The position numbers were made by a program, and so were the translations under genes. A stretch of 64,000 bases of DNA from Crocodylus rhombifer (Eukaryota; Chordata; Crocodylia; Crocodylidae): contig JAVSML010025214.1 of the NCBI GenBank assembly GCA_038503035.1, positions 40,269-104,268 of the forward strand, written 5' to 3'. The notes below the pieces were generated by a model. It did no database searches. It had not been told where the DNA came from and was given only the letters and a program-made list of their open reading frames with translations. Within the stretch, counting starts at the first letter, position 1, and each line of letters begins with the position of its first letter. Positions 36,031 to 47,655 of the stretch are shown here, piece after piece.

Positions 36031-37335
36031 TTCATAGAATCATAGAAATTAAGGGCTGGAAGGGACCTCAAAAGATCATTGAGTCCAACCCCCCTGCTTT
36101 GGTCAGGAATGCTGAAATCAAATGATCCCAAGGTATCTGTCCAGTCTCCTCTTGAAGACCTCCAAGGTTGGGACTGCACCACCTCCATGGGAAATCTATT
36201 CCAGATTCTGGTCACCCTCTCCATAAAGAAGTTCTTCCTTACATCAAACCTTAAACCATATTCTAACAGTTTATGGCCATTGTTCTCTGTCCTCCCCTGG
36301 GGTGCCCTAGTGAACAGTTTTTCTCCCAGCTCCTGATATTCACCCCTTACATACTTACAGATGGCCACCAAGTCTCCCCTCAGCCTTCTGTTCTCTTATC
36401 CTTACTGAACTGCATCCACCCACCTTTCCAGCTTGTCCAGGTTTGCTTAGAGCTGCATTTTATCCCCTAGCATGACCGCTTTTCCCCATAACTCAGGATC
36501 ACCTGCAAACTTGGCCAGCATGCTTTCCACATACTCACCTAAATCACTGATAAAGATGTTGAACAGCACAGGGCTAAGAAACAAACCTGGTAGGACACCA
36601 CTGGCCACCTCCCGCCAAGACGAAACAGACCCATTCACTAACCCTGTCTGGGTTCAACCCCTTAGCCAGCTCCCAACCCACCTGACCATGGACTCTGCTA
36701 GCCCACAATCCCCCAGGTTTTTTATAAAAGTGTCATAGGAGACCATATTAAAGGCCTTTTAAAATCTAAGTATATGACATCAACCACATCTCCCACATCT
36801 AAACCATTCATTACTTGATCATAGAAGGAGACAAGGTTGGTCAGGCATGACCTGCCCACAATGAAACCATGTTGGCTATCCTTTAGCATCATGCCTCCTG
36901 ATAATACAGTATCAAGGTCAAACTGACCAGCCTATAATTTCCTGGATCCTCCTTCCTCTCCTTGTTAAAAATTGGCACCACATTGGCCCTTTTCCAGTCT
37001 TCCAGAACCTCTGCCGAGCACCACAAGTCTCTTCAAATATCTTCACCAACAGGTCCCACAATGACTCCAGCCAATTCCCTCAGCACTCTCAGGTGTAGTC
37101 AATCCAGTCCTGCCGACCGAAAGACATTCAGCCACTCTAAGTGCTCCTTCACCAGTTTGACACCAAGCATTGGTTGGCGATTGCCCCCTCCTTCCTCTGC
37201 ATCCATCCAGTATCCAACCAGGTGGGTGACCACCATTTGTAAGCAGAAACACTGATGCAAAGTATTCATTAAAGAGTTTGGCTTTTTCCTGACTGTTATC
37301 AGCTCTCCCATCCCTTTCTGCAAGTATAGACATTG
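36031..37335 (-). mobile_element. CR1 LINE, minus strand, internally deleted
   Basis: The 3' UTR and last ORF2 codons (36031-~36390) are followed directly by the RT palm region (~36400-37335); some 600 bases that normally lie between are absent. The 5' side breaks off near 37335 within the linker upstream of RT. Confidence 0.88.
36079..37335 (-). pseudogene. CR1 ORF2 fragment with internal deletion
   Basis: On the minus strand, LFTRAPQGRTENNGHKL, RFDVRKNFFMERVTRIWNRF (last part of ORF2) and, upstream, [20 protein letters not shown] with FAGDPEL in place of FADDTKL (about 36500) are readable. The KCKVLHLG and [13 protein letters not shown] blocks between them are missing, as expected from the deletion at about 36390-36405. 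The 37043-37333 frame carries the linker, including AKLFNEYFASVF. Several stops and slips separate these pieces. Confidence 0.85.
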
Positions 37336-39124
37336 TTCAGCTTGGGCTACGACTATAAACCAGGGGTAGCACCCTCAAGTAATCTGTGCTGTGCTGAATC
37401 CAGGCAGCTGGGCTAATTTGTTTGAGGATAAACTAATTGGCACCCTCATGCAGGAGTGCTCTTAGCACACCCTTAACTACCAGAGGTGAAGTAGCAAATC
37501 TTGCTTAAGGTACCATTACTGGAAACAGTATCTCCTATAATAGCTATAGCCTGGCACCCAGACTATGGAGCCACTGCTGCATGGGTGTCAGGTTGGGGGG
37601 TGATCTCTACTGCCCCCCACTGCTTGGGGGAGCTCTGGTATGAGCCCTCAATCGATGCCACTGCAGCTCATGAGTGCAGGGCTTTTAATTTAAGTACTGG
37701 GAGGTTGAGGCTGAGGCTGAGGCTGGGTGGGGGATGGGGCTAGGCAGGGCAGCCATGGAGGCTTCTCCCACATCTACCCCCACCAGGAAGAGGCAGGCAC
37801 AGCCAGAGGAGCTGTGGGAGAACCTGCACCCACCTGGCTGTACCTGCCTCTCCCCAGCCGATCCAAATCTGTTTGAATCTGTTCCAAATTGATTCAGATG
37901 CTTTGGATTCAATTTGGACTTTTTAATGGGTCTCCTGATTTTATTTAGATTTGGAGATTCACCTTCTGAATAGAGTTGAATCTCCTCCCTATCATATCAG
38001 TGACCAAAGCTTCACACATCCCAAATAGCTATCTTCTACAGTAGCAAAGTGCTACAGTAGTACCTTGCACTCTTTGAACCAGAGCTTAGGAAAGAGATAC
38101 AGTGACTTATCTTGAGAATTTTTGGAAAATGAGAGTCAGGTAGTACAATCTGGTTGATCCTGAAGATAAAATAATTGTTCTTCAGAATTATTTTTATGAA
38201 GTCTAGAGATTAAAACACTTCTGCTAAGGATAATGTAGCAGCATGTGCAGGTAGCAAGGCACACCCTAATTTTCCTTCAGCTCTGTAGCAGGATTTCTTC
38301 AATGGTTCCTCAGACATCCTAATGAGCAGATCACTAGAGTAGCCCATACAAACTACATGACTTGCATGGAACTCAGAAGGAGAAATAGATGTTGCACAAA
38401 GGGAGTGTTTGGAAGAGGCTCCAAAAAAACCATGGTGATGTGTGCATGATATGAATACTAGCTACATTTGCAGCATCTTTTTAAATGGGTTTCTTTATAA
38501 ATAATCTCTTTAGCTTCAGAAACACAGAGTCCTCTCATCTTATTACCAGAGGATAAACATAACTGTACAGAAACTGATTTTACCATTAATGCCAAAATTA
38601 CTGATTTTTTTATGTTAAATATACTAATAATGCTGTTCAAAATAACTAGCCTGCTTCTAAAACGGGGTTTACTTAGGACCCCAACTGACATGTCAATCAA
38701 CTTCAGAATATTCCCTAATTAAATTTCATTAGATGCTGTGCAGCTTTCAGCCTCGTGCAGTGATGCTTGCCTAAATGCAGAAAACTGGAATTATAGCTAC
38801 TGATTCCCCAAAGGGAATGAGAGATGGAAGTTGCATCCCAGTGAGAAGAAAAATGCTCCATCAGCCTGGATTCACAAAGAGCCAAGAAATGTAGGAAACT
38901 GAGTGCTTGATAGAGATAATAACAGGAATTTGTTCAAAACACTCCATCATGTTAATGACGAGCGTATTTGGTGTACAATCAAGTTATTCAATACATTCTA
39001 CTAGTAATATGAGTACTCAATAAAGATTCAGCTAGATTCAGTCATGCCCATTATGTATTTGATAAAATAGTATGTGGACAATATTGGGCCAAGATCCCAA
39101 ATTTATGTTTTCACTATTATTTTT
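37336..39124. other. unassigned sequence, with a possible decayed MITE at 37850-37990
   Basis: The 37850-37990 segment has GATCCAAATCTG, GATTCAATTTGGA and GGAGATTC...GAATCTCC elements that pair as an imperfect inverted repeat. The rest is unassigned; the GGCTGAGGCTGAGGCTG run at about 37707-37727 is a short local repeat. Confidence 0.4.
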
Positions 39125-39468
39125 ATTATTCTAGAGATGTAAAGGAGGCAAAGATGAAAGGAGGAAGAAGAGGAGCCAGGCACTGGGCACCAGATCCTGC
39201 TTTTAGAAGGTAAGTGAACCAGGGCTGTCTGTGTGTTTGCCTTGGTGAGTGTTTCTCTGGTTGGCTGTGTGTTTGAGCATGTGCCCTGAGCAGCTGGTGA
39301 GTGTTGCCGATTGAGTGATTGCTGCCTGTGTCAAACAAAACCCCTAACAGTGGAGTAGAGGCAGTCCAGGCCCAGGAGATTATAAAAGGAGATGACCCAA
39401 GTGACCAGGGAGTGAGAAAGAAAGGTCAGTAAACAGTGAAATTGCAAGTCAGATTGCAGGTCGTTTTG

Positions 39469-39481
39469 CCCCCCCCCCCCC
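39469..39481. repeat. poly-C run
   Basis: Thirteen consecutive C residues in the presumed 5' UTR of the long CR1. Confidence 0.95.
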
Positions 39482-40476
39482 TCCTTTTGAAAGGGAGCCC
39501 TTAAGGTAAGTTCTTTCTTTAATTAAGGTAATTAGCCTAAGTAGCTGAAATATTTAGCCTAAGTAGCTGAAACTCAGCAGTTAGATCAATTCTTAAGACT
39601 CTTATTTAACTAGAGATCCAAACCAGTGGGGAATTTGTAAGAGAGTTTGCCCAAAAATGCTCTTTCACCTTCCTACATTGTAAGATCTGTGAGAGGAAGC
39701 CAATTATCAGGGAAAAGAGAATCTTTCAAGATCAAGGAGCAGCAGACAGGCTGGTTTACAGGAGAGTTTGCTAGGGAAGGTCTGCTCAGAGAGAGGGCCA
39801 GAAGGAGGTAGGCAGTGGATCTGAGAGACCCAGAGGGATGACTGGAGGACATCACAATGCCAAAGCTATTGCCACTGCTAGCTACTCCTTTGCTTGTACT
39901 TGTGAGGTATCTGTCCCTGCACAGCTGCTCATCATCAAGGCTTCCACCCAGTTCCTGGTTTGGTGCTGTGGGGACTGCACTGGGTGAAGATATGTCCTGG
40001 TTTGGCTGGGACATTTGTGGATTTCAGAGTCTGGTCCTTCCTGGGCAGTGAAAATTAAAATGAGTGGCCTGGGCATGGGGCACAGTCCAGCAGGAAGGCA
40101 GAACAGCACAACCTATGGAACAGAAACCCCTAGCATGCAGCAAGATTGCCCTAATATAGGTTATCTTGATTAGTGGAATAACCATTAAAAAGGGGAGATA
40201 ATTGTTAAGGCCTGTGAAGTAAAGAAGAACAAGTCATTAATGAGCTATTGACTCCCTTAGCTACTGAATAATAATACTAGAGCTGTTCCATGCCACAACC
40301 ACACCCACCCTTGCCTGCAGCAGTACCACTGATGACTAGCAGGGGGCAGTGTCCCTAATTTCACATTGTCCCATATGGTCACTCTAGGACTGCAGTTTGC
40401 ATGTTCCTTCCAGTGACAGCAGGCTGGGGAGTGCTTGTGATGAAAGTGGTGCCACCTAGCGGTGTCCCTCAGGGAC

Positions 40477-41316
40477 CATGAAAGAGCTACAGGAAGAGGT
40501 GACAAGGCTTGAAGCATCCTCAGCTATGAGGAGCTCATTGTTTTGGTGCTGGAAGAAACCTCTAGAACTGCAGAGGAAGGACTGCCAAAGGCAGCACTAG
40601 TTAGGGAAGAGGACATGGACTCCTAGGAAGATGGAAGCCAGAAGCGCGTAACTTCTAGCAGCAAGCAAAAGTTACATGTAGCAGTTTGTTTGGAGAACAG
40701 ATATGGAGCCCTAGCAACAAAGAAGAAGGAGCACATTCTGTTAGCAGAAGAAGCTAGGCCAGGCCTCTCAAAGGTTGGGAAGATCAAGACCCCCAAAAGG
40801 AAGCAACCAGTGTTGGTGACTCCCTTCTGCAGGGGATGAAGACATCCATCTACAGGCCTGATTTGCTGTCTCAGGAGTTCTGTTGTTTGCCCCCAGCCCA
40901 GATATGAGGTGTCACAGAATGATTACTGAAACTCATCCAGCCCTTTGATTACTAGCCCTTGCTGCTCATCCAGATGGACACTATTGATACTACCAGGGAG
41001 GACCCTGACCAGATAAAAAGTGACTACAGGGCTCTGGGTGCAAGGGTGAAGGGGACATGGGTTCAGGTGGAGCTCTCCTTAATCCTTTTGGTCCAAGGGA
41101 ATGGTCTGGGGAGAAGCAGACACATCCTGCAGATCAATGCATTGCTGCACAGATGGTGTTACCAACAGAGCTTTGGCTTGACTGACCATAAGATGTTGTT
41201 CCAAGAGAAGGATTTCTAGGTGGAGAGGGGATCCACCTGATGAAGAAAGGGAAGAGCATCTTCACAGGCAGGCTTGCTAACCTTGTGAGGAGAGCTTTAA
41301 ACTACATTTGCCAGGA
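40477..41316 (+). pseudogene. CR1 ORF1, GDSL/SGNH-esterase type, decayed
   Basis: CR1 ORF1 proteins bind nucleic acid, and in many reptile and bird families they carry an SGNH-hydrolase (esterase) domain. Here MKELQEEVTRLEAS at 40477 has the look of the N-terminal coiled coil. The nucleophile block reads VGDSLLQG (GDSL at 40815-40826). The next conserved stretch SIYRPDLLSQE follows, then DQIKSDYRALGARVKG, GRSRHILQIN and WCYQQSFG in the 40959-41219 frame, and a GIHLMKKGKSIF block with LANLVRRALN in another frame. The family's G-x-N-D block has become QMDTIDT, losing the glycine and asparagine. Stops (for example near 40915) and at least three frame changes make it inactive. The start is my choice and is uncertain. 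Confidence 0.75.
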
Positions 41317-41446
41317 GATGGAGACCAAAGTGTTAGCACCACTGTCCACCAGATAGTGCTTAGGGATCATTAAAGCACAGTTAACCCTTAAATGGAACGC
41401 AAAATATGAATACAGACAACTTGGAGTCCTAAAATCAAAGTCTAAC

Positions 41447-41452
41447 TTTATT
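41447..41452 (-). promoter_or_regulatory. AATAAA polyadenylation signal of the antisense LTR
   Basis: TTTATT on the plus strand reads AATAAA on the minus strand and falls where the R/U5 boundary of the proposed LTR would be. Confidence 0.45.
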
Positions 41453-41680
41453 AGTTCAATAAGTATTATCTTAACAGTTTCTGTATTCAGAGAGAGAAAA
41501 ACAGTCAGCACAACAGTCTCATCTAATTCCAGATGTTACTTTGCTCAACAGGAAAGAGGGCCACTTAGTTCCTGAAGCAAAGTGTGGGTCATTGGCTGGG
41601 ACGGTCCAGACAGGTGTTGAGGGCTGGATTTATGAAGACAGTGATGATGACAATGCACATAACATTCTTGCTGCCCCCCC

Positions 41681-41687
41681 TTTTATG
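41681..41687 (-). promoter_or_regulatory. TATA-like box of the antisense LTR
   Basis: CATAAAA followed by a G run on the minus strand, about 230 bases upstream of the polyadenylation signal, a normal R-region spacing. Confidence 0.4.
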
Positions 41688-42339
41688 CTTTTCTTTAACT
41701 CCACTCCTTTGATGACTCCTTGCTTTCATATTGGTTTCTTTTCAGCTAGCATAATGTCCATATTTTATCCTGTCAGCATATTCCTTTGTTCAACAGACCC
41801 ATCACCAGTACACCTCTTAATTTGGCCTTTTCCCGGTGTCTTACTTTGGGCATTGTCCATTGGTTTCCTTTATCACCTTTCATTATCATATCCAATCATT
41901 TCATTCCTCTGATTCAGCTGGTTAGTGCCTAGTTCAGTTAATTTGAGCTAGTAACAAAACTATTACTACGGTGAGTTAGAAAAACTTTACACAGTGATAG
42001 AAAAATGAAAGAAACATCATGCAAGCAAACTCAAGACCATAAGCTGCTTACAAGAGGCAAGGCCAGCTGATATTGCAAACACCAGCAAAATGAAAAGTTC
42101 AGATAACAACAATACGCCTATATGAACTCTAGGCTGAACATAAAATAAAACTTTAGACAATACTATAATTCACCACTCTAGAAACAGATACAACTTCAAA
42201 GCATAAAATATGACAAGCTACCCTAGTAAAAGCCCTGAGGTAAGTGGGGAAGCAGGTGTCCTGGAGGAAGCACAAGCAGGAGCAAGCAACAGGGGAGGCC
42301 TTCTCATTCTTCCTGAAAAAGTAGGGCAATCAACTAGTT

Positions 42340-44837
42340 ACCTCAGATGTCTGTACACAAATACAGAGTCTAAGAAACAAGGAGGAAGAACTAGAAGTCT
42401 ATGCACAGTCACAGAACTATGACGTGACTGGAATAACAGACTTGGTGAGAGAGCTCATATGACTGGAGCACTGTCATGTATGGGTATAAACTATTCAGGA
42501 AGGACAGGCAGGGGAGAAGAGGAGAAGTTGTTCTTTAAAGAGATGTATGATAGCTCAGAACTACACTATGAAACTAGAGACAGGCCTGTTGAAAGTCTTT
42601 GGTGTTGGGTCAAAGAGAAGAGCAACAAGGATGATGTTGTGGTGGGTGTCTGCTATAGACCACCAGACCAGGATGAGGAGGCTGTCTTCAAACAGCTAAT
42701 GGAAATTTCCAAGTCACAGACCCTGGTTGTCATGCGGGATAACAGTCAAACTGTCATCTGCTTGGAAGGCAATTCAGCAATGAATGGAAAAATCCAGGAA
42801 ATTTTTGGAGAGCGTTGAGGATAACTTCCTGGTACAAGTTTTGGAAAGCCCAGCTAAGGGCTATGCTCTTCTTGATCTGCTGTTCACAAACAGGATAAAA
42901 ATGGTGGGGAATGTAGAAGTGGGTGGCAACTCAGGGAATTGATGGGCAGGATCTCCTGGGAGGTCATTCTGAGGGGGAGAGGAGTCCAGGAGGGCTGGTT
43001 GTATTTTAAAGAAACTTTACTGAGGGTGCAGGAATGAGCACAGCAAGACTAGTAAGTATGGCAAAAGACCCACTTGGCTTAGCAGGGATCTCTTCAGTAA
43101 ACTAAATCACAAAAAGAAAGTGTGTAAGAAGTGGAAACTTGTACAAATCTCTTGGGAGGAGTATAAGAGTATTGCACGGGCATGCAGGGATGAAGTCAGG
43201 AAGGCCAAAGTGCAATCTAAGTTCCAGCTAACAAGGGACATGATGGGTAACAAGAAGGGTTTCTACAAGTATGTCAGCAACAAGAGATACGGGAAAGTGT
43301 TGGACTGTTACTGAATAGGGAAGGCGCCCTAGTTATAGATGATGTAGAAAAGACTGAAGTACTTAATATGTTTTTCACCTCAGTCTTCACAAGTCAGGTC
43401 AGCAACCAGACTACTGCACCTTGCAGCACAGTTTGGGGAGGAAGTGAATAGGTGAAAGTTGCAAAAGAACAGGTTAAGAAATATCTAGAAAAGCTGGATG
43501 TGTGCAAATCCATGGTGCCAGATGAGATTGACCTTAGGGTATTGTGGAGTTGGCCAATGCGATTGCAGAGTCTCTGGACATTATCTTTGAAAACCTGTGG
43601 TGATCAGGAGATGTCCTGGATGATTGGAAAGGTTCAAATTTAAAAAGGGAAGAAGAAGGTTCCAGAAAACTACAGACTGGTCAGCCTCACCTCAGTCCCT
43701 GGCAAAAATCGTGGATCAAGTCCTCAAAGAATCCATTTCTGAGCTTGCAGAGAGAAGGAGGAGAAGAAGATGTTTAAGAACAGTCAGCATGGATTCACCA
43801 AGGGCAAGTCATGCAAGACTTTTGATACGGTCTCCCACAACATTCTCGCAAGCAAGTCAAAAAAAGTACAGGTCAATTGAATGGACTGTAAGGTGGATAG
43901 AAAACTGGCTGGATCATCAGCCTCAGAAGACAGAAGTCAATGGCTCAATGTCTATTTGGCAGCTAATATCAAGTGGAATGCTCCAAGAGTCAGTGCTGGG
44001 GCTGGTTTTGTGCAATATCTTCATCCATGACCTGGAGTGCACCCTCAGCAAGTTTGCAAATGACATCAACCAGTGGAGAGTGTAGATATGCTGGAGGGTA
44101 GGGCTAGGATTCAGAGAGACCAAGAAAAATTGGAGGATTAAACCAAAACAAATTGCTCGGAGGACAATGCAAAGTCCTGTACTTAGGACAGAACAATCCC
44201 ATGCACCAGTAGGTATGGGTTGGGGACTGACTGGCTAAGCATCTCTGCAGAAAAGGATCTGAGGGTATGGCTACAGTAAGCTGAAAATGAGCCAACAGTG
44301 TCCCCTTTTTGCAAAGAAGGCTAACAACATACTGGGCTACGTTAGTAGGAGTGTTGCCGTTGGATGAAAGAAGCTGACTTTTCCCCTTTATTGGTGAGAC
44401 CATATCTGGAGTAACACGTCCAGTTTTGAAGCCACACTACAGAAAGGATGTGGACAAATTGGAAAGAGTATAGCAGAGGGTAACAAAAATGGTTAGAAGG
44501 CTGAGGATCAGGATTTATGAGGAGAGACTGAGGGAACTAGGCTTATTTAGTCTGGAGAAGAGAAGACTGAGAGGAGGATTTAATAGCAGCCTTCAGCTAC
44601 CTGAAGGAGGGTTGCAAAGAGGGTGGAGCTAGACTGTCCTCCATGGTGGCAGATGGCAGAACAAGGAGCAATGGTCTCAAGTTGCAGCAAGGGAGGTTTA
44701 GGTTAGATATGAGGAAGAAATTTCTCATGAAGATGGTAGTAAAGCACTTGAACAGGTTACCCAGAGAAGTTATAGAATCTCTATTCTTGGAGGTTTTTAA
44801 GACCCAGCTAGACAAAGCCTTGGCTGGGATGATCTAG
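42340..44837 (+). pseudogene. CR1 ORF2 (endonuclease plus reverse transcriptase), decayed
   Basis: The order of conserved blocks is that of a complete ORF2. LRCLYTNTESK at about 42343 and GVCYRPPDQDEEAVFKQL at about 42640 belong to the apurinic-type endonuclease. A linker follows with EYKSIARACRDEVRKAKVQ (43150-43250) and KKYLEKLDVCKS. The RT palm is recognisable in 43624-44085 by WIENWLDHQ, NIFIHDLE and FANDINQW in place of FADD-type residues. The C-terminal half is represented by PYLEYHVQF near 44400, RFRLDMRKKFLMKMVVKHLN and the terminal LDKALAGMI with a stop at 44835-44837. Numerous stops and frameshifts interrupt it, and the catalytic FADD has lost its first aspartate. Confidence 0.88.
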
Positions 44838-44935
44838 TTGGGAATGGACCTGCTTTGAGCAAGGAGTTGGACTAGATGACCTCCTGAGGTCCCTTCCAAC
44901 CACCATTGTCTATGATTCTGTGATTCTAAACCCAA

Positions 44936-45507
44936 GCATGCCTAGCTGGTAAACTGGGCATATAGAGTGTTTGCATCATCACAGTGATGCAAAGCAGACA
45001 GTGTATGTTGCTGTATATACCTCTGTACATTAAAGCAAGTCTTCAATTTCATAAGCAATATATCTGCATCACTGTAACATTTCTCCAGAAAAAGTGTGTG
45101 TTTAAATAATCATATGTATCACTATTTGCTCCATATTTTAATCCTCTTGCCAAATCCCATCTGTGTGTTCAGCACTGTAAACTGATTATTGCCTAAATCT
45201 AGCTAATTGACCAATTAGCTGAAAGCAAAGGTAAATTAGACATTTTGAACATTGTGTAATTAGGTTTAATGTCAGTTAATCAACTAGCGCAGCTACATCC
45301 CATCCACTAAGGGATATCAGACAAAGGAAGAAAACAGACCTCTCTTAAGTATAAATTGTTAAATACTCTTCCACCAAAAGGGAGCTTTTGAGTCATCTTT
45401 ATTTTTGGTCTTGCTATAAAGTAAAACTAATTCACAGGACAACTAGGAACGCATGGCAATTTAGTGTCAAAGATGACTGTGTCTGTTTATTGAATAAAAC
45501 ACACTGG
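44936..45507. other. unassigned sequence
   Basis: AT-rich; nothing recognised. Confidence 0.4.
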
Positions 45508-45897
45508 GAGCATCTACATGTTCAGTTAGCACACTTGAATAAATTCCAGTGCAGTTTGTACTGGCTGCTCCTGGGCACAGCATCTTCACGTGTGCCTGGA
45601 ACTGCAGCAGTTAAGGCCAGAGCAGAGGAGCCCCAGGCTAGCAGAAGGCTCAGGGGGTTAACTCTGGGCTCCTGGTGATGGTTTCTGTCAGCAAAGGGTC
45701 TGGCTGGGGCACAAGGGTGCTAAACTGCAGGGCTGGGCAGCAGACATTCCCCTGCCCCTGCAATTTTGTACCCTTGTGTCCCAGCCAGCCAGGTCATCAT
45801 CTACACAAGCATTTTGATGGAGTTATTTACTCTGTTGTAAGATACTAGTGTCCCCAAAAGTACTATCCTTCAGCAAAATTAATCAATCTACTAAGCT

Positions 45898-46537
45898 GTA
45901 CCTAGGGAGGAAAAATGTCCAGCACACCTACTGCCTAGGAAATGACCTGCTCGATACCACAAAAGTGGAAAGGGATCTTGGCATCCTAGTGGTTTCCAAG
46001 ATGAACATGAGTCATCAGTGTGGTGAAGTCATCAGCAAAGCTAACTGCACTTTATCGTGCATCAGCAGATGCATGACAAACAGAACCAAGGAGGTGATAC
46101 TTCCCCTCTATCGGGCACTGGTCAGACCGCAGTTGGAATACTGTGTGCAGTTTTGGGCACCACACTTCAAGAGGGATATGGATAATCTGGAGAGAGTCCA
46201 GAGAAGGGCCATTTGTATGGTTAAGGGCTGCAGGCCAAGCCCTAAGGGGAGAGACTAGGGCACCTGGACCCCTTCAGCCTCTGCAAGAGAAGGTTCTAAA
46301 TTCATCATGGGGGCGCAGAAGGGAATAGGTGAAGCTCTACTCACCAAGGCGCCCCTGGGGGTTACAAGAAATAATGGCCATAAGCTAGAAGAGAGCAGAT
46401 TTAGACTGGACACGAGGAAGAACTTCACAGTTAGAGTGACTAAGGTCTGGAATGGGCTCCCAAGGGAGGTGGTGCTCTCCCCTACCCTGGGGGTCTTCAA
46501 GAAAAGGTTAGATAGGCATCTGGCTGGGGTCATCTGA
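45898..46537 (+). pseudogene. CR1 ORF2 C-terminal fragment
   Basis: [55 protein letters not shown] and NLERVQRRAI read in one frame, which then meets a TAG at 46256-46258. Small length changes at about 46265-46305 disturb the LRDLDLFSL block. [20 protein letters not shown] and [10 protein letters not shown] follow to the normal stop at 46535-46537. The catalytic region is absent. Confidence 0.9.
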
Positions 46538-46624
46538 ACCCAGCACTCTTTCCTGCCTATGCAGGGGGTTGGACTTGATGATCTAGTGAGGTCCCTTCTG
46601 ACCCTAACATCTATGAACCTATGA
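45898..46624 (+). mobile_element. CR1 LINE, 5' truncated, inserted in the MITE
   Basis: It runs from the LYLGRKNVQHTYCLG block of ORF2 to the tail CTATGAACCTATGA. AAGCT stands immediately before (45893-45897) and after (46625-46629), a possible 5-bp target duplication. Many CR1 insertions lack clear duplications, so this is useful if real. Confidence 0.9.
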
Positions 46625-46705
46625 AAGCTCTAATAACAGCGCTCTTGTACACAGTGCTGTTTTACTGCAGAGCAAATTAGGCAGCTCCACAGAAAACTGC
46701 ATGTG

Positions 46706-47124
46706 TAAATGCAGTCATTGAGGCTAGACCCTCTTGCTGAGTTGCAGGCTCTTCTGACAGATGATTGCTAGTGTACCGATTGTTTTCTAGTTACACTGTA
46801 CATTTCATCCGGCAGTTAGTAATTACTTACAAGGACAGGGAGCACTGTTTAAACCACGAGCTGTTAGGATTCCTGAAAGCCAAGAACTACAACTTCTCTC
46901 AACAGCTTTGGAAGTTGGAGTCAAATGAACCCTGAAAACACTAGGCTGATGTGGAATAGTGTATCCAGTATCGAGAACATAACAACATAAAAATTGCCCT
47001 TTACTAGGTCAAAGCATAGGTTCGTCTTGCCCATTGCTCTGTGTTACACAGTGGTAGAGTGTGGATGATCAAAGGGGGAGTGAACTGAGTATAACCGGGG
47101 GGGGGTTCCCACTGTTCCTTTCTT
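46706..47124. other. unassigned sequence
   Basis: Contains a G10-type run near 47097-47107. Nothing else recognised. Confidence 0.4.
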
Positions 47125-47650
47125 ACTTTAAGCCTGGGACCCATATTTCAAGAAAGGTGTAGACAGACTGGAAAGAATCTGACTAAAATGATTAAGTGAG
47201 GCCTTGGAAGCATAAGTAATGAGGGAAAGGTGGAATAATTTAGTATGACTAAAAGGTAGAATAATTTAGTTTAGGATTATTTAGCCTAAAGAAAGGAACA
47301 CTGGGCAGGATGTGGGGTGAGGGGAAGGGTACTGTTTGATAACGGTCTTCAAGTAGTTGAAGAGCAATTATAAAAATGATGGAGCTAGACTTTTCTCTGT
47401 GGCCACAGGGGACAGGACTAGGAGTAATGGCCTCAAACTACACCAGAACTTTATGTCTATGATGGTGGTCAAGTATTGGAACAGGCAACCTAGAGAGGTT
47501 GTAGAATACATATTCCAGACTGGAAATTTTTAAGAACAGTTTAGACAGACCCCTGGCTGGGCTGGCTTAGTCAGGGGGTGATCCTGCCTTGAGCAGGGAG
47601 CTAGACTGGAAGGCTTCATCAGATCCCTTCAAGCTCCATGTTCCTATCAT
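47125..47650 (+). mobile_element. CR1 LINE 3' end, highly diverged
   Basis: Recognisable from the DPYFKKGVDRLER-equivalent block to GAGCTAGACTGGAAGGC and TCCTATC at the 3' end. It has many indels and no usable frame, and an internal repetition of GGTAGAATAATTTAG. One of the oldest CR1 copies here. Confidence 0.82.
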
Positions 47651-47655
47651 CACTA

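Larger units (their letters stand above)
41331..42228 (-). mobile_element. solo LTR of an ERV-like element, antisense to the CR1
   Basis: CR1 similarity stops after GAGACCAAAG and resumes at AAAGCCCTGAGG, with AAAG on both sides (41327-41330 and 42229-42232). On the minus strand the 898-bp insert has LTR order: a long U3, CATAAAAGGGG at about 41681-41687, an AATAAA at 41447-41452, then about 115 bases of U5 ending CTAACA at 41331. The first two bases read TA rather than TG, probably by mutation. No internal retroviral genes remain. The 123-residue plus-strand frame at 41541-41912 lies across the LTR and is not a gene. Confidence 0.65.
39125..44935 (+). mobile_element. near-full-length CR1 LINE carrying an antisense LTR
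   Basis: From about 39125 (5' boundary uncertain, at latest before 39480) to the 3' end at about 44935 (GACTAGATGACCTCCTGAGG and a TATGATTCTGTGATTC tail) lies one plus-strand CR1. It has a candidate 5' UTR, ORF1, an ORF1-ORF2 junction, ORF2 and a 3' UTR. Without the LTR at 41331-42228 it is about 4.9 kb. It is the longest CR1 in the window and a different subfamily from most of the short copies. Confidence 0.82.
45508..46705. mobile_element. MITE family B split by a CR1
   Basis: The left end GGGAGCATCTACATGTTC and the right end CTGCATGTGTAAATGCAGTC match the family termini. The family's ACTATCCTTCAGCAAAATTAAT block stops at 45897 and its TGCTGTTTTACTGCAGAGC block appears after 46630. The CR1 in between is therefore younger than this MITE copy. 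Confidence 0.6.

Noticed and set aside
41541..41912. 123-residue hydrophobic plus-strand frame that could be read as a membrane protein
   Set aside because: It lies antisense across an LTR with TATA and polyadenylation signals on the other strand; the hydrophobic run is a translation of T-rich LTR sequence.
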